The notes beneath the pieces were generated by a model, which did not search any database, was not told where the DNA came from, and worked only from the letters and a program-made list of their open reading frames with translations. A program made the position numbers and the translations under genes. Shown here in pieces: positions 35,392 to 43,991 of a stretch of 46,236 bases of DNA. The DNA comes from Sphingomonas sp. CCH10-B3 (GTDB lineage Bacteria > Pseudomonadota > Alphaproteobacteria > Sphingomonadales > Sphingomonadaceae): contig NZ_LSIJ01000062.1 in NCBI RefSeq assembly GCF_001556185.1, positions 1 through 46,236 of the forward strand, in the 5' to 3' direction. Each line of letters starts with the position of its first letter. Position 1 is the stretch's first letter.

Positions 35392-36855
35392 ATGGTGCGC
35401 GCGGATCAGTTCGGCTTGGGCCTGTCTGGCGTCGGCAACCGGCGGTGGAACCTGTTTGCCTCGGCCGCTGCGGTCAGCAGCACAGTTCTTTCTCCGCAAA
35501 CGCCGATCGGTACAGCGCGTCTGCCCTATTGTGACGCAAGCTTCGGCAGCTTCCGCTCCGGTGGAAAAATTCAACCTTATGAAGGCGATTCCGGCGGCGT
35601 CCCGCTTACGGTGTTGCCATGGCGCTTCCTCGCGTTGCTGGAAATCGTCAATTTCGCGCCACTCCGCCGTCATTTGGGCACGCCGCGGGCCGATTGCCTT
35701 GTCCTGGATGTCGCTGATCGGGTCGCTGAGCAGCAGCCGGAGGCGCGACTGGCCGTGGTCGGACGGACGACGATCGAAGTCGCATTCGAAGGCGACGATC
35801 TCTCCGACCTGACAAATGCGCTAGACACGATTGTGAAGCTGTTTGCGGCACCAATTGACCTTGACGGCGAACCACACCGGATCGAGCTGGCCATCGGCGC
35901 GGCGGCAGCGGAAACGTCGGCATCAGACGAGGTGCGGCTGGTCGAGGAAGCCGAGGAGGCGCTGGCGCAGGCTCGCAATGCCCAACACCCCGTAATCCGC
36001 GATCTGACGGCGGGCACGCAGGGTTTCGACCGATTCTCCCTGGTTCGCGACTTGAGCAAGGCGCTGAGCCGCGGCGAAATGTTCCTGCAGTATCAGCCGA
36101 AGGTCCACCTGCGGCAGCAGAAGATATCGAGCGTCGAAGCACTCATCCGCTGGCACCACCCGGTTCGGGGCCTTATCCTTCCCGGCGATTTCATCCCGGT
36201 GGCCGAAGAGACGCGGCTGATCGGTCCGCTGACTTTGTGGACGATCGAGCAAGTGATTGCCGATCAGCGCGAGTTGGCCGATCAGGGGCATGACCTCCCG
36301 ATCTTCGTAAACATCTCCGGACAATTGCTTGGCGATGCTGCATTTGTCGCGCGCGCATGCCAGATCGTGAAAGCCGCGAACACAAACATCGGCTTTGAAA
36401 TCACGGAAACGTCGGTGATCCGTGATCCCGAAACGGCGATCGCCCATCTTCAGGTCTTCGCCGAAATGGGAATCACGATCGCAATCGACGATTATGGCGC
36501 GGGGCTTTCCTCGCTGGCCTATCTCAAGCAGTTGCCGGCGAAAGAGCTGAAGATCGACAAGATGTTCGTGATCCAGCTGACCAGCAGCAACCGCGATCCG
36601 CTGATTGTGCGCTCGACGATTGACCTTGCGCATGCGCTCGACATGGAAGTCACTGCCGAAGGCGTCGAGACGCAGGCGGCGATGGCGTTGCTGAGCGTGA
36701 TGGGATGCGACATGGTCCAGGGCTTTCTGATCAGCCGCCCGCTGTCGATTGCTGCGCTCAAGCATTTTCTCGACGACGAGAAGCACCTCGCTATCGCTGC
36801 CGATCCGCGCGCCGCTTTCAACCGACCTGCAAGCTTCTGGAAAAGCGCTTCCTGA
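35392..36855 (+). CDS. degenerate GGDEF-EAL protein (putative c-di-GMP phosphodiesterase)
   Basis: 487 residues if ATG 35392 is used; GTG 35611 (about 414 residues) is equally possible, since the first 73 residues look unstructured. About residues 80-220 resemble a GGDEF domain whose signature is lost (VVGRTTIEVAFEGDD in its place). The EAL domain is intact: SSVEALIRWHHP, FVNISGQL, FEITETSVI, IAIDDYGAGLSSLAYLKQLPAKELKIDK and TAEGVETQ, so catalytic Glu, Asn, Asp-Asp, Lys and Glu are present. It should hydrolyse c-di-GMP, perhaps with the GGDEF remnant as sensor. The kinase gene follows 63 bp after its stop. Confidence 0.85.
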   Translation: MVRADQFGLGLSGVGNRRWNLFASAAAVSSTVLSPQTPIGTARLPYCDASFGSFRSGGKIQPYEGDSGGVPLTVLPWRFLALLEIVNFAPLRRHLGTPRADCLVLDVADRVAEQQPEARLAVVGRTTIEVAFEGDDLSDLTNALDTIVKLFAAPIDLDGEPHRIELAIGAAAAETSASDEVRLVEEAEEALAQARNAQHPVIRDLTAGTQGFDRFSLVRDLSKALSRGEMFLQYQPKVHLRQQKISSVEALIRWHHPVRGLILPGDFIPVAEETRLIGPLTLWTIEQVIADQRELADQGHDLPIFVNISGQLLGDAAFVARACQIVKAANTNIGFEITETSVIRDPETAIAHLQVFAEMGITIAIDDYGAGLSSLAYLKQLPAKELKIDKMFVIQLTSSNRDPLIVRSTIDLAHALDMEVTAEGVETQAAMALLSVMGCDMVQGFLISRPLSIAALKHFLDDEKHLAIAADPRAAFNRPASFWKSAS

Positions 36856-36918
36856 CGTTCCGTTAGGGAGGGCTTAATCCTGTTGCGCCACAATCTTGAT
36901 ATTCGGCAGGAGGTGGCA

Positions 36919-39369
36919 ATGCGCGTGGCGGGTTCGTTTTGTGCAATCGCGCTGGCGATTACGCCGACTTCGGTTGCTGGACAGCCAGCAAATTCGCAAA
37001 TCGCGCAATCATTACCAACCGAGGACGCAGCTTCGTTGCTGCTGCGCGCCAAAGACCAAATGCGTGGCAATCCGAGCGACGCGGTCAAGTTGGCGGTTCG
37101 CGCTGAACGCCTCTTGGCCAATGGTGCAACATCGACACCGCGCAATGAAATGATCGCGGAGTCGTTGTGGCTTCAGGGGGAAGGGTTGCTGCGGCTGCGT
37201 GATGCCGATGCTGCAGGCCAAAAGATCGAGCAAGCACTTCGACTACTTTCTGATCGAACACGCCCAACGCTTCTGCGCGGCGACCTTCTGCTTTCGAGGG
37301 GCGGTGTTGCCACCGCAAAGGCGAATGTGGCCGAGGCGCTTTCCGATTATCAGCAGGCCCACAACATATTTCGTGCAATTCGTGAAACTAGGAAACAAGC
37401 AATTGCGCTTCGTCAGATCGCCTCACTTTACCGCGAAGCGGGCGAGGTCGAAACTGCGATGCGATACGATCAGCAGTCGGTCGAAATTTATAATGATGAC
37501 CCAACTCTTGCCCTCAGTGCATTTAACAATCGTGGTAATGCATACGATCAGCTCAAACAATTTTCAAAAGCTGAGTCGGAATATAAAAAGGCTTTGAAGA
37601 TTGCACAAGAAATTAATAGTCAAACTTATCAAAATACAATTCTGCGAAATATTGCGCGAGTACAGATCGGGTCAGGTCGCCTTCGCGAGGCGCGGATACC
37701 GCTTGCGCAGGCGGCAAAAACTGGTCGCCACGATGGGCGCTCTCCAGAAGTTGCATTGCTGGCAGAGCTCGCATTTAAGGAAAATGAACCGCAACGCGCC
37801 GCCAAAATTCTTGCGACATATTTTGCCGGGGTGAACTTGGCAGAAACGGAAATCAATGATCGGGATGCTCACGATACCGCATTCCGGGCGTTCAGTGCGA
37901 TTGGACGTCCCGACGTCGCGCTGCGGCACCTCGAAGCCCTGAAGCGGCTCGACGACAAAACCGCCAGCCTGACCGCCTCGGCGAATACCGCGCTGATGGC
38001 GGCGCGGTTCGACGATGCCAACAAGGATGCCAAGATCGCCAATCTCAAGGCCGATGAAGCCCGCCGCAAGTTCGAATTCGAACAGGCGCGCACGCGGCTG
38101 CTCGGCTGGATCTTTGCGGGCGTTATCGTGGCGACGTTGATTGTCGTGTCGATGCTGGTGTTCGGCATCGTCACCATCCGGCGCAGCCGCAACAAAGTGC
38201 GGGCTGCCAACGTCGATCTGGCCGAGACCAACACGGCGCTCGAAAAGGCACTGGCGGCGAAGACCGAATTCCTCGCGACCACCAGCCATGAAATCCGCAC
38301 GCCGCTGAACGGGATTCTCGGCATGACGCAGGTGATGCTTGCCGACACCGCGTTGCCGCCTGCGACCCGCGACCGGCTGGGCGTGGTTCACGGCGCGGGC
38401 GTGACGATGAAGGCGCTGGTCGACGACATCCTCGACGTGGCGAAGATGGAAACCGGCAATCTGACGGTCGAAGCCGTACCCGTCGACCTGCACAAGACGC
38501 TGTGCGACGTCTCCCGACTGTGGGAGGAGCAGGCGCGCGCAAAGGGTGTCGCCTTGCGGATCGATATCGCCGCCTGCCCGCAGATGATTGTCGGCGATGC
38601 TGCCCGGCTGCGTCAGATCGTGTTCAATCTACTGTCCAACGCGCTCAAATTTACCGAGAAAGGGGCGATCGACTTGCGGGCCGAGCAGCATCCCGACGGG
38701 CAATTGCGGATCGCGGTAAGCGACAGCGGCATCGGCATTCCGGCCGACAAGCTCGACGAGATTTTCGAATCGTTCAAACAGGTCGATGCCGGGACGACGC
38801 GCCGCTATGGCGGGACCGGGCTGGGGCTGTCGATCTGCCGCAACCTTGCCCGCGCAATGGGTGGCGATGTGACCGTCGAGAGCATGATCGGCGTCGGATC
38901 GACCTTTGCCATCACCTTGCCCTATCGCCCCGTCGTCGCGCCGGAAGCTGCACCCGAAGTGGCGGCGGCAGCGGCCGATCTGTTGATCGTCGATCGCAAT
39001 CCGATTGCGCGCAGCCTGTTGCGCGCGCTGCTGGCGCCGCATGCGCAAACGATCGTCTGCGCCGACAGCGTCGCCGACGCTGTCGCGCTGATCTCGACAG
39101 CGCAACCCAAGATCATTTTGGTCGACGAGAGCGCCGTTCGCGCGGAGGCCGATGCCGTCGCCGCGATCGAAGCAGTAACGCAGGCGACCGCGGGGCGTGC
39201 GGCCGTCAATCTGATGTGGGCCAGTCCCTCGGACGATGCGCGTCAGCGCTTCGCTGCGGCAGGCGTCGATCAGGTGATCGCCAAGCCGATCGCCGGTCCG
39301 GCACTGGTGCAACACGTTATTGCCAAGCGCGATACGGCACCGGAACGCCTTGTATCATGTGCCGCTTGA
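36919..39369 (+). CDS. TPR-containing hybrid histidine kinase
   Basis: 816 residues from ATG 36919 (AGGAGG upstream). Signal peptide or anchor (residues 1-21), periplasmic TPR repeats about 35-345, one membrane helix about 395-421, coiled coil, then HisKA with H457 in TTSHEIRTPLNGILGM, N-box NLLSNALKFTEKG, G1 DSGIGIPADKLDEIF, G2 GGTGLGLSICRNLARAMGG, and a C-terminal receiver-like domain (LLIVDRNPIARSL, IILVDES, VIAKPI) whose acidic pocket is reduced from Asp-Asp to Asp-Arg. Bases 37501-37680 are only about 39 percent GC against about 60-65 around it. The single-domain receiver downstream is a likely partner. Confidence 0.92.
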   Translation: MRVAGSFCAIALAITPTSVAGQPANSQIAQSLPTEDAASLLLRAKDQMRGNPSDAVKLAVRAERLLANGATSTPRNEMIAESLWLQGEGLLRLRDADAAGQKIEQALRLLSDRTRPTLLRGDLLLSRGGVATAKANVAEALSDYQQAHNIFRAIRETRKQAIALRQIASLYREAGEVETAMRYDQQSVEIYNDDPTLALSAFNNRGNAYDQLKQFSKAESEYKKALKIAQEINSQTYQNTILRNIARVQIGSGRLREARIPLAQAAKTGRHDGRSPEVALLAELAFKENEPQRAAKILATYFAGVNLAETEINDRDAHDTAFRAFSAIGRPDVALRHLEALKRLDDKTASLTASANTALMAARFDDANKDAKIANLKADEARRKFEFEQARTRLLGWIFAGVIVATLIVVSMLVFGIVTIRRSRNKVRAANVDLAETNTALEKALAAKTEFLATTSHEIRTPLNGILGMTQVMLADTALPPATRDRLGVVHGAGVTMKALVDDILDVAKMETGNLTVEAVPVDLHKTLCDVSRLWEEQARAKGVALRIDIAACPQMIVGDAARLRQIVFNLLSNALKFTEKGAIDLRAEQHPDGQLRIAVSDSGIGIPADKLDEIFESFKQVDAGTTRRYGGTGLGLSICRNLARAMGGDVTVESMIGVGSTFAITLPYRPVVAPEAAPEVAAAAADLLIVDRNPIARSLLRALLAPHAQTIVCADSVADAVALISTAQPKIILVDESAVRAEADAVAAIEAVTQATAGRAAVNLMWASPSDDARQRFAAAGVDQVIAKPIAGPALVQHVIAKRDTAPERLVSCAA

Positions 39370-39433
39370 CGCGATAGGGTCTGACGATGCGTTGTGTTAG
39401 GATCGCGGGCGGAATGCTCACTGGAGTACGGCG

Positions 39434-39820
39434 ATGAACGTGTTGTTCGTCGAGGACGATCCGATGAATCGACGTGTCGTCAAGGACATGCTTGACGTCG
39501 CCGGCGCCAATATGACCGGTGCCGAAAGCGCCGAGCGCGGCCTTCAGCTCATCGAGGAGCAGGATTTCGACATCGTCCTGATGGACTTGCGGATGCCCGG
39601 CATGGACGGGATTGAGGCGATTCGGTACCTGCGCGCCCGCGCCGACGCGAAGTCCAAGCTGCCGGTGATCGTCGTTACCGCCGACACCGCTGTCGACCTG
39701 CGCGATTATTGCTTGCGCGAAGGCGCCGACGAAGTGCTGTTCAAGCCGGTCGCCATGGACTCGCTGTTCGACGCAATTGGGCGGCTGCTTGCGCGGCGTT
39801 CGGGCGGCATGATCGGTTAG
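39434..39820 (+). CDS. single-domain response regulator
   Basis: 128 residues, CheY-like receiver with no output domain. Asp8-Asp9 in LFVEDDPMN, phospho-acceptor Asp51 in DIVLMDLRMPGMDG, Thr82 in VVTADT and Lys104 in VLFKPV are all present, so it should be phosphorylatable. It follows the hybrid kinase by 64 bp and probably receives phosphate from it. DivK- or CpdR-like diffusible receivers in alphaproteobacteria act by protein contact; the target is unknown here. Confidence 0.93.
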   Translation: MNVLFVEDDPMNRRVVKDMLDVAGANMTGAESAERGLQLIEEQDFDIVLMDLRMPGMDGIEAIRYLRARADAKSKLPVIVVTADTAVDLRDYCLREGADEVLFKPVAMDSLFDAIGRLLARRSGGMIG

Positions 39821-39975
39821 ACTCCGCACGCTTTCTTCAAAAATTGCGACATTCATGCTTGGGGCGTTGCATATCGTCCAGTGCACGTTGCTTATCATCT
39901 CCGGGGCATGGCGAGCCAAAGGGTGCGGCTCTAGACCTCAATTGGGGAAGCCGCGTTTGTTGAGTGGAGATGTGA
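39821..39975 (+). other. intergenic region before the AraC gene
   Basis: 155 bases with no gene. An imperfect hairpin GCGGCT...AGCCGC (39925-39930 with 39949-39954), with inner CC/GG pairing around CAATTG, followed by GTTTGTTG, could end the kinase-receiver transcript. A GGAGATGTGA stretch gives the ribosome-binding site of the next gene. Confidence 0.3.
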
Positions 39976-40947
39976 ATGGCTGAACAGATTATCGATCGAC
40001 TGCTGAAGACGCTGGATGTCGCGATCGATGCCTTTGCAATCTGCCAGGTTGATAGCGGACTGAAACTCGTCGCGCGCGGCGGGCCTGATATTGAAGTTCA
40101 CTACGTACTGTCGGGAACGATGTACATTGCTGTCGCGGGCGATCCGCCGGTCGCTTGCGGTCCGGGGTCGATCGTGCTGGTGCCGCCGCATGTGCGGCAG
40201 GTCATCGGTGCCGATCCTGCGGTCGGGCGCGAGCTGTTGGCAATCGATAATTGTACGCAGACGGGGGCCGGCCTGGTCAAGTTCGACGTCACCAATGGCG
40301 GCGAGGGTGACCTGCGCTTCGTTTGCGGGCTGATCACGGCCAATATCTCAGGGTCGTTCGGCCTGCTCGATGCCGTGCGCAAGCCGATCATCGAGGATTT
40401 GCACGCCGAGCCACTGATCCGCCTCAGCTATGAAATGATGCTCGACGAGCTGGAAAACCCAGGGCTCGGCTCACGGGCGTTGACGGGGTCGTTGATGAAG
40501 GCGTGCTTGCTGGTCCTGTTGCGTCGTCATTTCGCGCGCAGCGGCCATGAAACCAGTCTGCTGAGCACGCTGCGCGACCCGCGGCTTGGCAAGGCGGCGG
40601 CGGCGGTCCTCGACAAGCCTGCAGCGCGCCACAGCGTTGCCGCGCTCGCATCGGTCGCGGGGATGAGCCGCTCAGCCTTCGCACGCGAATTCAGCCATGC
40701 CTTTGCGATGAGCCCGATGGCCTTCGTCGCCAAGACGCGGCTGCACCATGCTGCTGAAATGCTGCGCGCAACCAACATGCCGGTGAAAGTGATCGCCGCG
40801 AGCATCGGCTTTTCGAGCCGCAGCCATTTCAGCCGCGCCTTCCGCGACGCCTATGGGGCCGATCCCAGCGCTTACCGGCGCGCAGCGGTCGACGCCGAGA
40901 CATCGCGCGCGCCAATAGAGTTGAATGGCGTGCAGGCAGCCGCCTGA
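39976..40947 (+). CDS. AraC family transcriptional regulator
   Basis: 323 residues. The N-terminal cupin-type sensor (about residues 10-150: VHYVLSGTMYIAVAGDPPVACGPGSIVLVPPHVRQVI) is followed by two helix-turn-helix motifs: HSVAALASVAGMSRSAFAREFSHAFAMSPMAFVAKTRLHHAAEMLRATNMPVKVIAASIGFSSRSHFSRAFRDAYGADPSAYRR. The spacing is classic for the family. The cupin-6-type sensor suggests a small-molecule ligand, unidentified. It may respond to the adjacent kinase system or be independent; a gap of 155 bp separates them. Confidence 0.92.
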   Translation: MAEQIIDRLLKTLDVAIDAFAICQVDSGLKLVARGGPDIEVHYVLSGTMYIAVAGDPPVACGPGSIVLVPPHVRQVIGADPAVGRELLAIDNCTQTGAGLVKFDVTNGGEGDLRFVCGLITANISGSFGLLDAVRKPIIEDLHAEPLIRLSYEMMLDELENPGLGSRALTGSLMKACLLVLLRRHFARSGHETSLLSTLRDPRLGKAAAAVLDKPAARHSVAALASVAGMSRSAFAREFSHAFAMSPMAFVAKTRLHHAAEMLRATNMPVKVIAASIGFSSRSHFSRAFRDAYGADPSAYRRAAVDAETSRAPIELNGVQAAA

Positions 40948-40968
40948 TCCGTCACCTCGGCTGCTGGA

Positions 40969-41042
40969 TGGAGGCCCGACCGGGAATCGAACCCGGGTGC
41001 AAGGATTTGCAGTCCTCTGCGTCACCACTCCGCCATCGGGCC
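40969..41042 (-). tRNA. tRNA-Cys (anticodon GCA)
   Basis: On the minus strand the acceptor GGCCCGA pairs with TCGGGCC, followed by discriminator T and CCA (40971-40969). The anticodon loop reads ACTGCAAAT with GCA, and the T-arm holds GGTTCGATTCC. U at position 73 is the tRNA-Cys identity base. Isolated between the AraC and PCMT-like genes. Confidence 0.96.
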
Positions 41043-41210
41043 CCAGCCCAGCCGGGGAGCGGAGCCCAATGCGCGGCGCGATCAATCGTGTCAACCGCCT
41101 CGGGATAAAATCAAACGCGTCGCTTGGCGGCGCGTCGCGGGCGTTATACAAGCCGAACGGTTTCATAAAGTGTATTGCATAGCTAAGACAGCTGTGCCAA
41201 GGGGATCGGC

Positions 41211-41900
41211 ATGGAAATGATCGCAGAACCCGTCCAGCAAGGTGCCACGCCGGCGGTCGATTTTGCCGCGATGCGCCAGGCGATGGTCGACAGCCAGCTG
41301 CGCCCCAATGCCGTCCATGACGCACGCGTCGTCGCGGCCATGGCGGTGGTGCCGCGCGAGTCCTTTCTGCCGGAAACGCTGGCACCGGTTGCTTATGCCG
41401 ATGTGAAGCTGCCGCTCACGTCGGGGCGCACCACCAACCTGCCAGTGGCGACGGGCCGGTTGCTGACGCAGGCGGGGCTGCGCGCCGATGATCGGGTTCT
41501 GCTGATCGGTGCCGCGGGCGGCTACACTGCCGCCGTGCTTGAGTTGCTGGTCGACTCGGTACTCGCGGTCGAAAGCGATGCGACATTGGCCGCCATGGCC
41601 CGGACTGCACTCGCGGGTATGCCGCGCGTGACCTTGGTCGAGGGCGCACTTGAGGCTGGCCACGCTGCCAGGGCGCCATATGATGTGATCGTCGTCGACG
41701 GCGCGATCGAACATGTGCCGCAGGCGCTGATCGACCAGCTTGCGGTCGGCGGGCGCGTGGTGGCGGGCCTGATCGATCGCGGCGTGTGCCGACTGTCGCT
41801 GGGTACGCGCAGCGAAGGCGGCTTCGGCGTCGCCGATTTTGCCGATTTCGACGGTGCGCACCTGCCCGGGTTCGCCGTTCCAACGGGATTTGTGTTTTGA
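41211..41900 (+). CDS. protein-L-isoaspartate O-methyltransferase family protein
   Basis: 229 residues. PCMT-like architecture: ARQAMVDSQLRPN-type start (DFAAMRQAMVDSQLRPNAV), AMAVVPRESFLPETLAPVAYADVKLPLTSGRTTNLPVATGRLLTQAGL, then a SAM motif I (VLLIGAAGGYTAAVLEL) and YDVIVVDGAIEHVPQALIDQLAVGGRVVAGL. The usual G-x-G-S-G-Y of true PCMTs is G-A-A-G-G-Y here, so it may be a divergent member with another role. It overlaps the TTG that could start the tolC-like gene, and this pairing suggests a shared envelope or secretion function. Confidence 0.82.
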   Translation: MEMIAEPVQQGATPAVDFAAMRQAMVDSQLRPNAVHDARVVAAMAVVPRESFLPETLAPVAYADVKLPLTSGRTTNLPVATGRLLTQAGLRADDRVLLIGAAGGYTAAVLELLVDSVLAVESDATLAAMARTALAGMPRVTLVEGALEAGHAARAPYDVIVVDGAIEHVPQALIDQLAVGGRVVAGLIDRGVCRLSLGTRSEGGFGVADFADFDGAHLPGFAVPTGFVF

Positions 41901-41908
41901 TCCGAACG

Positions 41909-43426
41909 ATGTCCTTCGGGCGCTTGCTCGCCGGCCTCAGCCTCGTCGCACTTGCCGCACCGGCAGCAGCGGAAACGTTGCGCGAGGCGCTGGCGAAGGC
42001 GTACCGCACCAATCCGACGCTCGAGGCGCAACGCGCCAATTTGCGCGCGACCGACGAAACTGTGCCGCTGGCGCGCGCGCCATCGTTGCCGCAGGTTCAG
42101 GTGCAGAGCACGTACAGCGAGAATGTCGTGCTGCCGATCACGGCCTTCACCGCACCGTCGCGCATCAGCCAGACGCAGGCGAGCCTGTCTTATTCGCTCT
42201 ATGCGGGCGGATCGATCAAGAATGGCGTTGCCGCGGCCAAGCTGCGCGTCGAGGGCGGTCGGGCGACGCTGCGCGGCACCGAAGCCGATTTGTTCACTGC
42301 CGTCGTCGCGGCCTATATGGATGTCATCCGCGATTCAGCGGTCGTCCAGCTCAACGAACAGAATCTGCGCGTGCTCGACGTCAACTTGCAGGCATCGCGC
42401 GACCGGTTTCAGGTCGGGGACCTGACGCGCACCGATGTCGCCCAGTCCGAAGCGCGGCTCGCGCTCGCCCAGAGCCAGCTGCAAACTGCGCAGTCGCGCC
42501 TGATATCGAGCCGTGAGAATTACATCCGGCTGGTCGGCACGCCGCCCGGCGACCTCGATACGCCACCGCCGCTGCCACCGCTGCCGAACGATCCCGATGG
42601 CGCGGTCAAGATCGCGCTAGCCGACAACCCGACGCTGCTCGCCGCCCGCAAGGCGCTTGAGGCAAGCGGCTTCGACATCAAGACGGCGCGCGCAACAAAA
42701 AAGCCGACGGTCGATGCTTTTGCGCAGGGCAATTATACCAACTACCTCGGTACGCTCGGTCGCATCGGCACGATTCAGCCACCGCAGTTTGACCGCACCG
42801 CGCAGTTCGGCTTGAGGCTAACCTTACCACTCTATCAGGGCGGCGCCCCGGCTGCGCGTGTCCGTCAGGCGCAGGCGCGCGAAAGTCAGGCCTATGAGCA
42901 GCTGACCGAGGCCGAGCGCGGCATCGTGTCGCAGACCCGCTCGGCTTTCGCTGCCTATCGTTCGTCGCTCGAAGTGATTCAGTCGGCCGAAGCCGCGGTC
43001 AGCGCCAACCGGCTCGCGCTCGAGGGTGTTCGCGCGGAAAACAGCGTCGGCAATCGCACGATCCTCGAAATCCTGAATGCCGAGCAGGAATTGCTCAATT
43101 CGCAAGTGACGCTCGTGACGGCGCGGCGCGATGCCTATGTCGCGGGCTTTGCCGTGCTAGCGGCAATGGGCCATGCCGAGGCCAAGGATCTGGGGCTCGA
43201 CAGCGGGCCGCTTTATGATCCTGCGGCGAACTACAATCGGGTCCGCCGCCGTATCAACGACTGGGACGAGGATCCCGCGCCGCGCCCGGTTGCGACCTCG
43301 ACGGTCAATTCGCCGGCGCAGGATGCGCAGGTCGTGAAGTCGCTCGACCCGCTGCTCGGCAATCCGCCGCGCGCGACGCCGGTTGACAGCACCCCGACAA
43401 ATCAGCCACCTGTGCCGAAGAAATAG
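41909..43426 (+). CDS. tolC: TolC family outer-membrane protein
   Basis: 505 residues from ATG 41909; TTG 41897, overlapping the previous stop, is an alternative. Signal peptide LLAGLSLVALAAPAAA, then ETLREALAKAYRTNPTLEAQRANLRATDE, a type I secretion/AggA-style TolC beginning. Two pseudo-repeats of coiled coil follow, with SLSYSLYAGGSIKNGVAAAK and LRLTLPLYQGGAPAARVRQAQ (paired G-G motifs), and SVGNRTILEILNAEQELLNSQVTLVTARRD. The C-terminal tail is Pro/Thr-rich. It should form a trimeric outer-membrane duct for type I secretion or drug export; no transporter gene is adjacent. Confidence 0.94.
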   Translation: MSFGRLLAGLSLVALAAPAAAETLREALAKAYRTNPTLEAQRANLRATDETVPLARAPSLPQVQVQSTYSENVVLPITAFTAPSRISQTQASLSYSLYAGGSIKNGVAAAKLRVEGGRATLRGTEADLFTAVVAAYMDVIRDSAVVQLNEQNLRVLDVNLQASRDRFQVGDLTRTDVAQSEARLALAQSQLQTAQSRLISSRENYIRLVGTPPGDLDTPPPLPPLPNDPDGAVKIALADNPTLLAARKALEASGFDIKTARATKKPTVDAFAQGNYTNYLGTLGRIGTIQPPQFDRTAQFGLRLTLPLYQGGAPAARVRQAQARESQAYEQLTEAERGIVSQTRSAFAAYRSSLEVIQSAEAAVSANRLALEGVRAENSVGNRTILEILNAEQELLNSQVTLVTARRDAYVAGFAVLAAMGHAEAKDLGLDSGPLYDPAANYNRVRRRINDWDEDPAPRPVATSTVNSPAQDAQVVKSLDPLLGNPPRATPVDSTPTNQPPVPKK

Positions 43427-43465
43427 GGCGCCGAGGATAGGGCGATCGTAGTGCGAGGCATCAAC

Positions 43466-43930
43466 ATGGGGGATTTGAGCGCCGAACCGTCGATGGAAGA
43501 CATTCTGTCCTCGATCAAGCGGATCATCGCCGAGGAAGGCGAAACCGCAGCGCGCGGCAAGCGTGCCGCTGCACGCCCTGCGCCGCGGGTGGTCGCCGAG
43601 CCCGCCAATGAAATCCTCGAACTGCGCGAAGCGATTGCCGAGCCCGCACCAGCGCCTGCTGCGCCGGTGGCCCGGATCGTGCCGCCAGCCGCCGAAATGC
43701 CCGACAATGAACCGATCGTCTCGCCGAAAGCGGCGGAGGCCAGCCGAGGCGCACTCGATGCGCTGTCGCGGCTGCTGACCAAGCCCGAGCCGACCAGTGA
43801 CGGCACGCTCGAAGGGCTGGTGCGCGAAATGCTGCGGCCGATGCTGCGCGAATGGCTCGACGCGAAACTGCCCGAAATCGTCGAGGCGATGGTCGCGCGC
43901 GAGATCGAGCGGATCAGCCAGGGCCGCTGA
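43466..43930 (+). CDS. popZ: DUF2497 / PopZ-like polar organizing protein
   Basis: 154 residues from ATG 43466, with GAGG upstream; GTG 43451 is an alternative. The family layout is clear: an N-terminal amphipathic motif SMEDILSSIKRIIAEE, a Pro/Ala/Glu-rich disordered spacer (about residues 25-105), and C-terminal helices GTLEGLVREMLRPMLREWLDAKLPEIVEAMVAREIERIS. PopZ forms polymeric matrices at cell poles, anchoring the centromere and cell-cycle signalling proteins. Often upstream of valS in alphaproteobacteria, as here (61 bp). Confidence 0.9.
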   Translation: MGDLSAEPSMEDILSSIKRIIAEEGETAARGKRAAARPAPRVVAEPANEILELREAIAEPAPAPAAPVARIVPPAAEMPDNEPIVSPKAAEASRGALDALSRLLTKPEPTSDGTLEGLVREMLRPMLREWLDAKLPEIVEAMVAREIERISQGR

Positions 43931-43991
43931 TCGCCTTCGCCAACTGATTACGGGGTTGGCCAAGCCATATCCGCACCGCTAGACGGGCGGG

